IMG/VR virus record: IMGVR_UViG_3300021077_000136
Coordinates: 1 to 64,000 of that record
Reading direction: 5' to 3' (one strand)
DNA: 64,000 nucleotides
Origin: a virus
Positions 8,832-17,803 of this stretch are shown piece after piece. Position 1 is the stretch's first letter. Each line of letters starts with the position of its first letter. Position numbers and translations under genes: made by a program. A model generated the notes under the pieces. It was given only the letters and a program-made list of their open reading frames with translations, was not told the origin of the DNA and did not search any database.

Positions 8832-9875
8832 TTAAATAAGCCGTCTATACTTGAACGGAATCCACTTAAAGACTAGACCAACACCCTGCTCTCTGCTCGA
8901 CCTCGTAACAATACCGGCTAAGTTAGATGTAGGATTCTGACTTTGATGATAAGGTTCTGTTGATATAATCCATCTACCAACCCTATTATCATAATAGTAA
9001 TATGTCATCGTATTATGAGTTGGATTATAATGAGCTTTGACAAAGCTACCCGCCGGAGTAATGGCCCCAACATCATTCGTTAACAACGACCCATCGCGCG
9101 CTTTCGCCTGATCTTCTAAATCAAAATACGGGCGATTGATCTTTGGAACGCTTGGGTCATATGGTTTTTCCCTAGAGTCCTGGAATATGACCATAGCCCT
9201 CGGATCAAAGAATGGCCTTTGTGCATTCGAACTTTCTTTTTGTATATTATCGTTGCGCGGCTTCACATACAACACGCGACCTGGCAGCGTTCCAATGCCC
9301 TTGCCTGTCTGCCCAATTTCATCTGTTTCTGAGAATAGAATCTCATATTTACGCTTTGGCTTTATGAAATATGCAGCGCCACCACCTGGCTCATAAACTT
9401 CATATCCATCAGGAGTATTAGGGTTATACGATACTGGCGTAGACTGAACCTTAAATCCATCAGGTTTTCTGTGTGGATTATCTTCTTGATCGACTATAAC
9501 TCCAGCAGTATTCCCGAACGTTGTTGGGTTCGGATTTTCAAAATTATCACCGAAAGGATAAGTAGCCCCTGTCATTGGATGAGTGAACGCTCTATCATGA
9601 GGGTTGCGCCCACCAATTACACTTGTCTTATATTCTTGACTAATTACCGGGCTATGATCAATTCCATCTGTGGCAAATGCCTTCAATAGCACATATGCCG
9701 AATCCGTTGGCATTTCGATTGGCCCAACAGCAACAAATGAATCTACGGTAGGATCTGTACCATCAATGGTATAGAAAATCGTAGCCGGCATATTGGTATC
9801 CAAAGTTACATTTGATGGAATACCAGCAAGCAAATGTAATGGGGATTCTACTATAGATATGGTAATTGTAGCCAT
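8832..9875 (-). CDS. Probable virion surface protein with a chitobiase-like C-terminal-type domain
   Basis: A 347-residue protein. Residues about 10-85 match the CHB_HEX_C-type Ig-like domain by the YTIDGTDPT motif and the following ALKAFATDG-like strand. The rest is rich in Asn, Pro, Gly and Tyr, with tyrosine runs (YYYYDNR), typical of secreted or structural beta proteins. There is no signal peptide. A role in the phage particle, for example decoration or fibre, is an inference from composition. It stands among non-structural genes. Confidence 0.55.
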   Translation of the reverse strand: MATITISIVESPLHLLAGIPSNVTLDTNMPATIFYTIDGTDPTVDSFVAVGPIEMPTDSAYVLLKAFATDGIDHSPVISQEYKTSVIGGRNPHDRAFTHPMTGATYPFGDNFENPNPTTFGNTAGVIVDQEDNPHRKPDGFKVQSTPVSYNPNTPDGYEVYEPGGGAAYFIKPKRKYEILFSETDEIGQTGKGIGTLPGRVLYVKPRNDNIQKESSNAQRPFFDPRAMVIFQDSREKPYDPSVPKINRPYFDLEDQAKARDGSLLTNDVGAITPAGSFVKAHYNPTHNTMTYYYYDNRVGRWIISTEPYHQSQNPTSNLAGIVTRSSREQGVGLVFKWIPFKYRRLI

Positions 9876-9878
9876 GCT

Positions 9879-10187
9879 TCACTTTATGGAGTCCAAGAAT
9901 TTCTTGTTCACCGGATATCCAGGAGTTTTTCTCTTTCCATCCCTGTATAACCTATGCGCGGCTCTGCGTAGTAATTTGCCAATAGTGAAGTAGTTTGAAT
10001 CTCCAGTGGTTCGAAAAAGCACAAAAAAAGCCTCAGACTGTTCGAGCATCGTAATTTCCGGATACTCGTAATGTCTTCGAGCTAAAACACCCTCCCCAAA
10101 AACGTGATTGAAAAATCTATTTTCGCCAACGTCCCGAAGCAATGTCTCGTACTCCTCTTGAATACGCTTTGTAACTTTCATTGGCAT
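9879..10187 (-). CDS. Hypothetical protein, about 102 aa
   Basis: A small basic, probably helical protein (many Arg, Lys, Tyr). Several starts are possible: TTG at 10205, ATG at 10187 and ATG at 10181. No strong SD decides; the first ATG is used here. It lies 3 bp before the structural-looking gene at 8832-9875. No family recognised. Confidence 0.6.
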   Translation of the reverse strand: MPMKVTKRIQEEYETLLRDVGENRFFNHVFGEGVLARRHYEYPEITMLEQSEAFFVLFRTTGDSNYFTIGKLLRRAAHRLYRDGKRKTPGYPVNKKFLDSIK

Positions 10188-10270
10188 CAACAAAATGCCC
10201 AACAATTAGCATATCAAACCTTCGTGTTCTCAAGATATAAAGTAACGAACTTTTTAGTATCACTAAATAG

Positions 10271-10582
10271 TTATAAGTCCTTCTCCAAACTCACCACTTG
10301 CAAGATATCCATTTTGGGTATAATTGTCGGAGGGTTACTTACATCTCTGGTAACCAAGCCTAGACTCTGAGCCAAAGATATACCTTCCCGGAAATCTCGG
10401 CAGCGCGGACCAACTGGAGTTTTCGTTACTGGAAACTTCTTGGCAAACAAATTGTCCGGCAATGAATCAACCAATTCACCAAACTTCAATGTATTAAATG
10501 GTACTGAAGTTCGATATCCTGAAGTAACAATAAGCGCAGCGAGAAACATACTGATGATATTAACTTGTTCAGTCTCAGTCAT
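10271..10582 (-). CDS. Hypothetical protein, 103 aa
   Basis: The ATG at 10582 overlaps the stop of the dNMP kinase-HNH gene (ATGA), with GGA about six bases upstream. The protein starts with an acidic turn, then an amphipathic helix (IISMFLAALIV) and a basic middle. No motif I can name. It is translationally coupled to the kinase gene. Confidence 0.65.
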   Translation of the reverse strand: MTETEQVNIISMFLAALIVTSGYRTSVPFNTLKFGELVDSLPDNLFAKKFPVTKTPVGPRCRDFREGISLAQSLGLVTRDVSNPPTIIPKMDILQVVSLEKDL

Positions 10583-11889
10583 ATTTTCCACAAATCTGCC
10601 CTTTGGGCCAACTCAATAACTGTATCTGAAAATTCTTTAATACTCATAGACCTTTTCATCATATTTATTATATATGAACACAATACTATATTATCGACTG
10701 TATAACCTTTAGAAGAATCAATACGATCAATTGTAAGCTTATCTCGCGCTCCAGGCTCAAATTCCAGATTTCGCCCGCTATAAAAGCATTTACCTTCCTG
10801 CTTGGTAAAAATAGATTCTAATATCTCAAGTGAGATATCAAAGTATATATCTCTATATTTAGATGATCGTTTGGCATTATCAAAAATTCTTCTCAGCGTA
10901 TCTATTTTTGAATATGCTAAATATCTAGACTTATTATGTTGTGATGCGCACAATCTGCACAATCCAGCCAGCCCATCCCAACTCTTAGTATTAGAATTAA
11001 ATTCACCTAATATTTTCCAATCAGAACATGTGCCACACCATTTATATGGAACATTATCATATATTTTATGTGCGACACGTGTAGCGTTTTGACGACGAAT
11101 CGGCACCCCATAATACGTTAATATATTTTTCAAACAATAAGGATCTTTATGATTTTCACCTAATATTTTTGCACTATCCTCTAAACTATTACCGTTTTGA
11201 TATGCTAAAATAGCTTCCTTAGCCGCTCGATAATCATAACGCTTTGCAGAACTGAATTTACCCATAGCAATAAGTTTTGCCACTCTAATAGGCAATGACA
11301 AATCCCCAGTTCTAACACCAACTACTAGATCTGGTTTAATTAAAGATCTTTCTGTCTCAGATGAGTGTAAATCCCCTGATTCCGGAAGATCTATCCTAAT
11401 AATCTCTATAATCTTACCATGAATAGAACGAATTCCGTCTGCTTCTTTTACAAATCTAGTATCTGGTATTATAGCTTTTTTTGAAGCCGCAATCTTACTA
11501 ATTGTTCTACAAATCCAATAATCATCTTGAATACTACGAACATATTCTGTACCAAATAATTGCATAACATCACGAGGACTTTTTGCAACAAATCCCTTAG
11601 TTACAATTGGAAGTCCTGTTTCAGTTACCATCGCAGGTACAAATAAATCTAACTCTAAAGGAATCTTAAATGGTATCTCTTTTTTAGATGGATCTATAAA
11701 ACATTCAAAAGGAATACTAAAGATTCTAGAGGCCATCTTCTTTAAGTCATCAGCAAAATGCAAGACATCAAAAGATTTACCCCTACTATTTTCTAGCACT
11801 AAATTACAAAAAGTATCTTTACCATGTCCTTTTGCACCAGATATTCCATATAATTCTAATACTCTAGTTGATGATTTCCTATGTGTCAT
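10579..11889 (-). CDS. Deoxynucleoside monophosphate kinase fused to an HNH endonuclease
   Basis: A 436-residue fusion. Residues 1 to about 215 resemble T4 gp1-type dNMP kinase: P-loop GAKGHGKDT (18-26), FADDLKKMA and SPRDVMQLFGTEY. The kinase phosphorylates dNMPs for DNA synthesis. The remainder is unlike any kinase. It has a four-cysteine finger (CGTC, then CRLC) and an HNH core with FYSGR, the metal-site motif TIDRIDSSKGY, and NIVLCSYIINMMK. That tail resembles homing-type nucleases that recognise a specific target. No intein splice motifs are seen, so this is a plain fusion, perhaps from in-frame capture of a free-standing endonuclease. T4 gp1 is about 240 residues, so the tail is clearly extra. 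Confidence 0.85.
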   Translation of the reverse strand: MTHRKSSTRVLELYGISGAKGHGKDTFCNLVLENSRGKSFDVLHFADDLKKMASRIFSIPFECFIDPSKKEIPFKIPLELDLFVPAMVTETGLPIVTKGFVAKSPRDVMQLFGTEYVRSIQDDYWICRTISKIAASKKAIIPDTRFVKEADGIRSIHGKIIEIIRIDLPESGDLHSSETERSLIKPDLVVGVRTGDLSLPIRVAKLIAMGKFSSAKRYDYRAAKEAILAYQNGNSLEDSAKILGENHKDPYCLKNILTYYGVPIRRQNATRVAHKIYDNVPYKWCGTCSDWKILGEFNSNTKSWDGLAGLCRLCASQHNKSRYLAYSKIDTLRRIFDNAKRSSKYRDIYFDISLEILESIFTKQEGKCFYSGRNLEFEPGARDKLTIDRIDSSKGYTVDNIVLCSYIINMMKRSMSIKEFSDTVIELAQRADLWKI

Positions 11890-12182
11890 AAGCTAATCCC
11901 ATTACGTTTTCTAAGTCTACGTTCCCTCTTACGCAGAAATGGTTCTAGTTCTGTATCTGTTGAATAGAATCTTTGGCCGGCATTTCTACATTTATGCGGT
12001 TTATTTGCCTTATCTAAAGAAGGATGCCAAAACTCACCGAACCCTGACATTGGTTCGCAATCATTCATTACGCAATGGCAACGCTTACAGACTGCTTTTC
12101 GATCTCCCCAATTGTTAGTTCTAGGAAAATCCTCATCGCGCGCAATCGCTTGCTCGCGTGTCATGTTTATTCTATTGTCCAT
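11886..12182 (-). CDS. Hypothetical zinc-finger-like protein, 98 aa
   Basis: A small protein with clustered metal ligands: CKRCHC around residue 35, then D-C, and later HKC near residue 83. This suggests one zinc site. The C terminus is strongly basic (RKRERRLRKR), so nucleic acid binding is likely. It overlaps the kinase-HNH start by 4 bp. No named family. Confidence 0.65.
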   Translation of the reverse strand: MDNRINMTREQAIARDEDFPRTNNWGDRKAVCKRCHCVMNDCEPMSGFGEFWHPSLDKANKPHKCRNAGQRFYSTDTELEPFLRKRERRLRKRNGISL

Positions 12183-12205
12183 TGCTAAACCCCTGACGCT
12201 CTTCT

Positions 12206-12583
12206 TTACGCCCTCTTATCACCATGCTTATACGGGCGAGTCTGGTTGTAGGCATCCTTAGCAGCAATAGCCTCACCAATATCAATTCCAAGCGTGACTG
12301 CGGTGTCCATCGCACGAATTACGATATCAGCAAGTTCCTCTGCAGCACAAGTAAGTGTAACTGCTTTATCGCACTGCTTATGAAGATTGCCTTTTCTATA
12401 CGCTTCCCAGAGTTCGCTTACCTCACCATGAAGGTTGGCACAAAACTCACCAAATCTACCATTTTGCATATCCTCATCATTCTCATGGAAGCCTGAGATA
12501 GTAGCTATTTTGTATACGTGTAGAGCAACTGCAGATAATGCAGATATGCTATCTTGTGGAAATTCAATTACTTCGCGGGTCAT
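12206..12583 (-). CDS. MazG-like nucleotide pyrophosphohydrolase
   Basis: A protein of about 125 residues with the all-alpha NTP pyrophosphatase pattern. The metal-binding motif is HGEVSELWEAYRKG, followed by AEELADIVIRAMD. These acidic residues bind Mg and hydrolyse NTP or dNTP to the monophosphate. Phage MazG-like enzymes clean the nucleotide pool or lower ppGpp-type signals. The longer frame from 12643 overlaps the upstream gene by 80 bp. The ATG at 12583 has the SD AAAGG five bases upstream and is preferred. Confidence 0.85.
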   Translation of the reverse strand: MTREVIEFPQDSISALSAVALHVYKIATISGFHENDEDMQNGRFGEFCANLHGEVSELWEAYRKGNLHKQCDKAVTLTCAAEELADIVIRAMDTAVTLGIDIGEAIAAKDAYNQTRPYKHGDKRA

Positions 12584-12794
12584 AATTACCTTTGTACTCT
12601 CTGATGGCATCATAATCTTCTCTTGGCATCCACATTCTGGCAATGCCGTCCTTACCTCTAAATTCTACTAATCCATCCGGATCCTCTTCATCAACCAGAG
12701 AGGTAGTATATGGGCCATGCTCTTTTGGTAATATTGGAGAGTCCCAAGATTCAATAATCTCTTTTAGCTTCTGTAATTCTTCTTTGCTTACCAT
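12564..12794 (-). CDS. Hypothetical acidic protein, 76 aa
   Basis: A short protein with a helical N terminus (EELQKLKEIIESW) and an acidic body. It overlaps sbcC by 7 bp and the MazG gene by 20 bp, which supports real co-translation. No domain recognised. Confidence 0.6.
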   Translation of the reverse strand: MVSKEELQKLKEIIESWDSPILPKEHGPYTTSLVDEEDPDGLVEFRGKDGIARMWMPREDYDAIREYKGNYDPRSN

Positions 12795-14935
12795 GACGTC
12801 ACCACTCTTGCTTCGGCTCCATCATCGCCTTCCTCGACAAGAATTGCGTGAGAGAACTTATCTTTCAGATCTTTATTGTGAGTAATAACAAAGATAGTGA
12901 AATCATTTTGCCACTTGCGAATAGCATTCGCAAAAGCATCAACCCCCTCTTCATCCAAATGAGAATCGACTTCATCAAATTCCAACATACGAATATCAAT
13001 GCCCAAACGTTTCTGAATTACCCTTGAGGTACCACGCTTGAATGCCAGTGCGATATACACGTGTTGGCCATGTGATAGCTGGAAGTAATCCCTGACAACG
13101 CCATTGCGGCGATACTCGAAATTCAAATCCTGATCTATCCTGACATCCAATTCAGGCCTAAGCTCTTTGAGTGCGCTATTAGCTTCAAATTGAAGTTCAT
13201 CCAGTACAGTCTGAATAATGAAGTTTGGAATACCTCTATTACTAAAGGCATCAACTACCATTTGTCGAATCCTGAGTTCCCTCTGAGATTTTACCAAAGA
13301 GGATTCAAGATTTGCTAACTTGACCTTATCAGCTTTACGGGTGGAGATTCTCTCTTCCAAACCACCTTTAACTGAACTGAGTCCTGAAATTCTGCGATTA
13401 TAATCGATGATCTCATCTTGAGCGAGGGAGACTTCCTGATTGAGCGCAAAGATCTTATTATTGATCGTAATGGCATTTGATTTTTCAACGGCCTCTCGGA
13501 GAGCTTCAAGTGAACTGATTGTTTCTTTGATTTGGCGTTCTTCATCTTGAATCTTTTTTGCGATATCATTTTGGTCAACACACAACCTATCAATTTCCTC
13601 ACGCAACGATCTCTGCTCATTACCCAGGGTTTTGATCAGGGTTTCTAATTTACCAATATCATTAATTCTAGTACGAACGACTTTCAAAGATTGATCAAGG
13701 CGAAACTTTTTACGACGACATTTTGCAAGAGCATCTTCGAGAAACTCTATATGTTCCTCTTGTTTCTTGAGTTTTCTAGTTGCTTCATCACACATCTCTT
13801 CACGATACTGGGAAGTGATTGACTGATGGCACGTTGGACACTCATCACTATCTGGCAAAGATTTTTTGATGAATTTGATTTGGGCCTTGGCTGTGGCGAT
13901 GATCTCACTGCCCTTAACTTCATCTACGCAGACGCTATCGTACTTCTGCTGAAGATCATCAATATCTCCTTCTGGAGATAAATCACCAACTAAAGCCGAA
14001 AGACGTTCCTGTGCTTGAAACTCCTCTTCTTTATTTTTCTTTAATCTGTCTTCCTTATTTGTAATTATGCCAGACAGGTCATCAAACTTCTTATCATTTG
14101 TCTTGGTATTTTCCCTCAACTTCTTGACTAGCAGTTCTTGTTCAGAAACTTTTCGGTGAATATCTATATCCTGTTGGCCAAGAGATTGCTTCAAGTCCTC
14201 AACTAATTGACGTTTCTGTTCGGTGCTTAGACTTGCAGATTCAATTAAATCACGATGATTTTTTATCTGGGTCATCGTGACAATCAGCTCTTCTTCAGCT
14301 TTTTTGATATCTATATCTGGATTTCCAATAACCGATATAGATCCTTCGAGCCTATCAATTTCTTTTTTGATAGGTCTAACCTTCTTTGTTGCTAATTCTT
14401 CAAGCTTTGTATATGGCGCAAGATTTAGTGGTTCTTTTAGAACTTCCTTACGCTTCTTCGGATCTGTTACTGAAGTGATGCCAGTCAAGTCAGCTTGCCT
14501 AAACAAAACCGAATATGTAAATGCTTTGTGAGATATCTTAATCAGATTATGAATGAGAGTGTCTGTACAGCTCGGTGTTCTGCCGCTTATCGAATCCCAT
14601 TGGCCAGCGGCATTCTTCTTATAAAGTCTGACATCAGAAGATCCTGTATCGCAACGATGTCTGTATATTCTATAGATCTCTCCTTCAAGTTCGAAATCAA
14701 ATTCTACAACAGCTTTTCTTTTGCCATCTCTGACAATTTTATCCAAAATTGTAGCGTGAGACTGATTGAACAAAACATATTCAATTGCTCTGAATATTGT
14801 TGTTTTACCAACGCCATTAGAGATTCGATCGTTTTTATTACTACGCCCTACAATCAAAACACTTTGGAAATTAATATCAATATCCGTAGTGTTGTGATTC
14901 ATGAAGTTCTTAAGATAAATTCTAAGAGGTCTCAT
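12788..14935 (-). CDS. sbcC: SbcC/Rad50-type ATPase (T4 gp46-like)
   Basis: A 715-residue SMC-like protein. Its Walker A is the extended phage form, IVGRSN then SNGVGKTT (39-46). A long coiled coil holds the zinc hook CPTC in DECPTCHQS. The C-terminal half carries FQLSHGQ, an ABC signature equivalent, and Walker B MLEFDEVDSHL. With SbcD it forms the Mre11-Rad50 type complex that opens and resects DNA ends, feeding recombination-dependent replication. The start overlaps the sbcD stop by 4 bp, and the two genes form one translational unit. Confidence 0.95.
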   Translation of the reverse strand: MRPLRIYLKNFMNHNTTDIDINFQSVLIVGRSNKNDRISNGVGKTTIFRAIEYVLFNQSHATILDKIVRDGKRKAVVEFDFELEGEIYRIYRHRCDTGSSDVRLYKKNAAGQWDSISGRTPSCTDTLIHNLIKISHKAFTYSVLFRQADLTGITSVTDPKKRKEVLKEPLNLAPYTKLEELATKKVRPIKKEIDRLEGSISVIGNPDIDIKKAEEELIVTMTQIKNHRDLIESASLSTEQKRQLVEDLKQSLGQQDIDIHRKVSEQELLVKKLRENTKTNDKKFDDLSGIITNKEDRLKKNKEEEFQAQERLSALVGDLSPEGDIDDLQQKYDSVCVDEVKGSEIIATAKAQIKFIKKSLPDSDECPTCHQSITSQYREEMCDEATRKLKKQEEHIEFLEDALAKCRRKKFRLDQSLKVVRTRINDIGKLETLIKTLGNEQRSLREEIDRLCVDQNDIAKKIQDEERQIKETISSLEALREAVEKSNAITINNKIFALNQEVSLAQDEIIDYNRRISGLSSVKGGLEERISTRKADKVKLANLESSLVKSQRELRIRQMVVDAFSNRGIPNFIIQTVLDELQFEANSALKELRPELDVRIDQDLNFEYRRNGVVRDYFQLSHGQHVYIALAFKRGTSRVIQKRLGIDIRMLEFDEVDSHLDEEGVDAFANAIRKWQNDFTIFVITHNKDLKDKFSHAILVEEGDDGAEARVVTSW

Positions 14936-16146
14936 CGATACTTGTCCTCATATTCCAATCTGATTTCGTGAGCCGCCTTTTTGAATTCTTCTCGTTCAAT
15001 ATCATTTTCAAAGATATTCTTTCTAGTGTCAGCCCACTTATTGATACTTTGATCAATCTCCATTGTATTATCAAATACATCCTCTGGATCTATTTGAATT
15101 GCAGATATACATCTCATCTCAGTAAAACCACAGATATGATGTACTTCAAGGTTAGTTTTTAGGTAAGACTCTACTTTCTCTCTGTTAACATTTTCTAATT
15201 CTGCACCATTGAGTTGAATTTCAATTCTGGTAATAGAACCCTTGAAATCAAGCCTTTTTGACATTAGGCAAAGCTCATTGATAACAAACTCAGTTGAGTC
15301 CTTACCTGGCGGCACATCAATCTTCACAGGTCTTAATGCTCTCGTCGGAAGCCGAATCTCAATGAATTTGTTCTTGCTTTCTGAATCTAATAAAATTGCA
15401 ACCTTATCGTTGTCAACTTCCGACTTGGAGAAATCGGAGCGATCTAAACTTCCAATATGGGCTGCATATGGATTGTGATGTTGAATTACTTGAGGATGAT
15501 GAATATGGCCCATCCAGACTAAATCAAACCATTCAAACATCTCTGGAGGAACGTACAACTCATTCATTGTATCGCTAATCTCATCTCCAATTGGAATAGA
15601 ACCTTCAAATGCCAAGTGTCCAATTGCCACCTTGATTTTGGAAGATGGCTCCTCAATCACTTTGGCAAGCTCTGCTGTAAGAGCCACAACACCTTCATCT
15701 TTGGTCTTAGAGTCATACATTCGCTTATCGCGAAATGGCACAAACACAATTGTGAAGTCATCCAACTCTAGACGAGTAAAGTTTTTGTAGACAGTAGCGC
15801 AGTCCATCTCAAGCTCTGAGACTAAATCCAATGCTGAAACAACATATTGTCCGCTGCGCAAAATGTCATGATTACCCATGACGATATGGACATCTATACC
15901 GGATCGCTCGCACTTCTTGAGCCAGCGCATGAAGATTCCAATGACAGCAGGGTGCGGGCGAAAATCTTGGTATACATCACCAGTAATCGCAATAATTTTA
16001 GTTTTGGTTTCCTGACACTTATCAAATGCCCAATCCAATAAATCTACTTGATCCTGAATCCTACTATTCAGTTGACCAAGTTCCGCAGATTTTCCGATTG
16101 AAATACCCTTCCCAAGATGTATGTCGCCTAAAATCAAACACTTCAT
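14932..16146 (-). CDS. sbcD: SbcD/Mre11-type nuclease (T4 gp47-like)
   Basis: A 404-residue metallophosphoesterase. Motifs in order: GDIHLGKG near the N terminus, ITGDVYQD, MGNHD, GHLAFEG and GHIHHPQ. These supply the two-metal site for exo- and endonuclease activity. The C-terminal third is the cap and Rad50-binding part. The gene lies directly upstream of sbcC with an ATGA overlap, so equal synthesis of both subunits is likely. It also overlaps the primase zinc-finger gene by 4 bp. Confidence 0.95.
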   Translation of the reverse strand: MKCLILGDIHLGKGISIGKSAELGQLNSRIQDQVDLLDWAFDKCQETKTKIIAITGDVYQDFRPHPAVIGIFMRWLKKCERSGIDVHIVMGNHDILRSGQYVVSALDLVSELEMDCATVYKNFTRLELDDFTIVFVPFRDKRMYDSKTKDEGVVALTAELAKVIEEPSSKIKVAIGHLAFEGSIPIGDEISDTMNELYVPPEMFEWFDLVWMGHIHHPQVIQHHNPYAAHIGSLDRSDFSKSEVDNDKVAILLDSESKNKFIEIRLPTRALRPVKIDVPPGKDSTEFVINELCLMSKRLDFKGSITRIEIQLNGAELENVNREKVESYLKTNLEVHHICGFTEMRCISAIQIDPEDVFDNTMEIDQSINKWADTRKNIFENDIEREEFKKAAHEIRLEYEDKYR

Positions 16147-16763
16147 ACCAATTCCTTAATACGATCAATTCTAAGTTGAAGTTTTTCTGTAGTTACGCGC
16201 TTTTTAGGAACTGCAATCATAAAATAGAAATCAATCCACCAAATCAGTTTATTGATTAATTTAAGTTTTATAGGATCGTTTTTGTACTTCTGTATTAGAT
16301 GTTGAAGATGTTTAGACCCATCAAACAATATCGGTGATATGTCATCTGAGTAATCAATTTCATCATCATCAGAAATATCATTACCATATTTAGATAGAAC
16401 TCTTTCTGCAACAACAGTTCTTGGCAGCCCCTCATAAAGGGAAATGAATTCAACACCTCGACCAGATTGACCACAGCCGAAGCAATTAAAATGGTCTGAC
16501 ACGAAATTATAAGCAAAAGATGGAGTTCTTTCCTTCGCCCCTTTGTGACTTGGTAATGGGCAAGTGATATTATTGCTCCATTCAGGGCGCTGATAGTTTT
16601 TCTCTATCTTAAAGCCATAATTGCGGAGAACCTCAATCAATCTTATTTTTCTGTTTGCCGACTTGATATCGGCAAACATTTCAGAACCATCTCCAGAGTT
16701 TGTACTTTCGCCTGTACGACTGCCTCCGGAATTTGGTCTGGTACTATCTGGAACCTTGAGCAT
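16143..16763 (-). CDS. Stand-alone primase-type (CHC2) zinc-finger protein
   Basis: A 206-residue protein with the DnaG-type zinc motif: NNITCPLPSHKG, later FNCFGCGQSG, giving C-H-C-C ligands. The flanking pattern (RTPSFAY, VEFISLYEG) matches the primase N-terminal domain that reads template DNA. No TOPRIM or RNA polymerase core follows, so this is half a primase. It may supply template recognition to a catalytic partner elsewhere, or act in another DNA-binding role. Two starts are possible: ATG 16763 with AAGG four bases upstream, or ATG 16679 after GGAG. The longer form overlaps the upstream gene by 121 bp. Confidence 0.75.
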   Translation of the reverse strand: MLKVPDSTRPNSGGSRTGESTNSGDGSEMFADIKSANRKIRLIEVLRNYGFKIEKNYQRPEWSNNITCPLPSHKGAKERTPSFAYNFVSDHFNCFGCGQSGRGVEFISLYEGLPRTVVAERVLSKYGNDISDDDEIDYSDDISPILFDGSKHLQHLIQKYKNDPIKLKLINKLIWWIDFYFMIAVPKKRVTTEKLQLRIDRIKELV

Positions 16764-16843
16764 AATGCCTTATATGCCGACAACGATTCTTTCTCTTCAG
16801 TAATCATTTTGATTATCTGATTGCGAAGATCATTTGGCTGCAT
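16643..16843 (-). CDS. Hypothetical small helical protein, 66 aa
   Basis: A helical protein of unknown function with two internal cysteines. It overlaps the upstream gene by 14 bp, and overlaps the primase zinc-finger gene by 37-121 bp depending on that gene's start. Coding status is plausible rather than certain because of the long overlap. Confidence 0.45.
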   Translation of the reverse strand: MQPNDLRNQIIKMITEEKESLSAYKALCSRFQIVPDQIPEAVVQAKVQTLEMVLKCLPISSRQTEK

Positions 16844-17372
16844 TGGACATCTGCTGCGCAGGTTGGCTCGACAATTTACTTAATTCTCGCTTTAATTGTT
16901 GAACTTCAAATTCCATATCGTTCAACCTATCACGATAAACTAGTAATATCTTAGTAACAGCACTCAAGACAACAACAGAACCTTTGCCGTTATCTTCCTC
17001 ATTCTCATCGTTATTCATGTCGAGAGCTAAATTGATAATTTCTTGCCTAATTTCTCTTTCAACATCATTAGCTATACTGCCACGATTCCTCTTGAGAGTT
17101 TTATCCTCAGTCATCTTGAGGTAACGAGAAATTATATCAATTGCCTTCTTTGACTTTTCGTCATGGTATTTGATAGTCTTTTCCGCATTCTCTTCAAAAC
17201 GCGCCTCGTACTCTTTGCGCTCCTGCGCATCTTGCTCTTTTTGAGCAACAGCTTTCGTCTTTAACTTAACGCTACGAGTCGCTACAATTTCCTTATTGGT
17301 AGGCATAAACCCCATTCTCTTATTAGGATCAGGGGCAGCCAATCCAGGTCCGTTTACAAGGCTTCTAGGCAT
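16830..17372 (-). CDS. Hypothetical coiled-coil protein, about 180 aa
   Basis: The ATG at 17372 overlaps the upstream stop by 8 bp and is preferred over a longer frame from 17405. Residues about 30-110 are highly charged and helical. A second coiled coil (DRLNDMEFEVQQLKREL) lies near the C terminus, which ends in a Gln/Ser-rich tail. Likely a structural or scaffold-like protein, but no family is recognised. Confidence 0.65.
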   Translation of the reverse strand: MPRSLVNGPGLAAPDPNKRMGFMPTNKEIVATRSVKLKTKAVAQKEQDAQERKEYEARFEENAEKTIKYHDEKSKKAIDIISRYLKMTEDKTLKRNRGSIANDVEREIRQEIINLALDMNNDENEEDNGKGSVVVLSAVTKILLVYRDRLNDMEFEVQQLKRELSKLSSQPAQQMSNAAK

Positions 17373-17748
17373 CTTCGTCAATCTCCACAACCATTCTCTG
17401 TTCACCAGGAACTAGAGGCTCATGTGGTCCTATAACATTCCCACCAATCTTGGTGCGAAGTGAAGAGATTAATTCATCAGCAAAAGACTCTATAATGGAT
17501 CCGATCTCTCCAGCATCTGCAGTCTTGCCAAAATAATCTTGGGTTCGAACAGCAGCTTTCCAAAGCAAATCTTCTACATCATTATACAATTCACTTCTTG
17601 AATAGATGTATTCTTCAGAGTCTTGGCGAATAGGAGTGTTATTGACCTGATGATTCAGTTTCATAGCCACTTTTTCAAGCCCATGAAAATTGGCCTCTTC
17701 AGCCTGGGCCAATAGTCGTAGCTTTAGATTTTTAGAAATAGTACGCAT
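17365..17748 (-). CDS. Hypothetical protein, about 127 aa
   Basis: A longer frame begins at 17811, but the ATG at 17748 has a textbook SD (AGGAG at about 17756-17760) eight bases upstream, so it is the better start. The leader then contains hairpin repeat copy 1. The protein is helical with a conserved-looking acidic C terminus; no domain recognised. Confidence 0.7.
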   Translation of the reverse strand: MRTISKNLKLRLLAQAEEANFHGLEKVAMKLNHQVNNTPIRQDSEEYIYSRSELYNDVEDLLWKAAVRTQDYFGKTADAGEIGSIIESFADELISSLRTKIGGNVIGPHEPLVPGEQRMVVEIDEDA

Positions 17749-17775
17749 TGAAAGTCTCCTATTATTCATATTGCA

Positions 17776-17802
17776 GTTGGTGGGCTGCACCCCATTAATT
17801 AA
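17776..17802 (-). repeat. Hairpin repeat, copy 1 (leader of the 17365-17748 gene)
   Basis: One of three related repeats on the minus strand. The stem is TGGG/CCCA around a six-base loop. Compared with copies 2 and 3, a C-G pair has become T-A, so the pairing is kept while the sequence changes. It lies between two genes, just upstream of a strong SD. Confidence 0.65.
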
Positions 17803-17803
17803 A

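Noticed and set aside
10579-11889. Intein in the dNMP kinase
   Set aside because: No Cys/Ser splice start, no His-Asn end and no kinase sequence after the nuclease.
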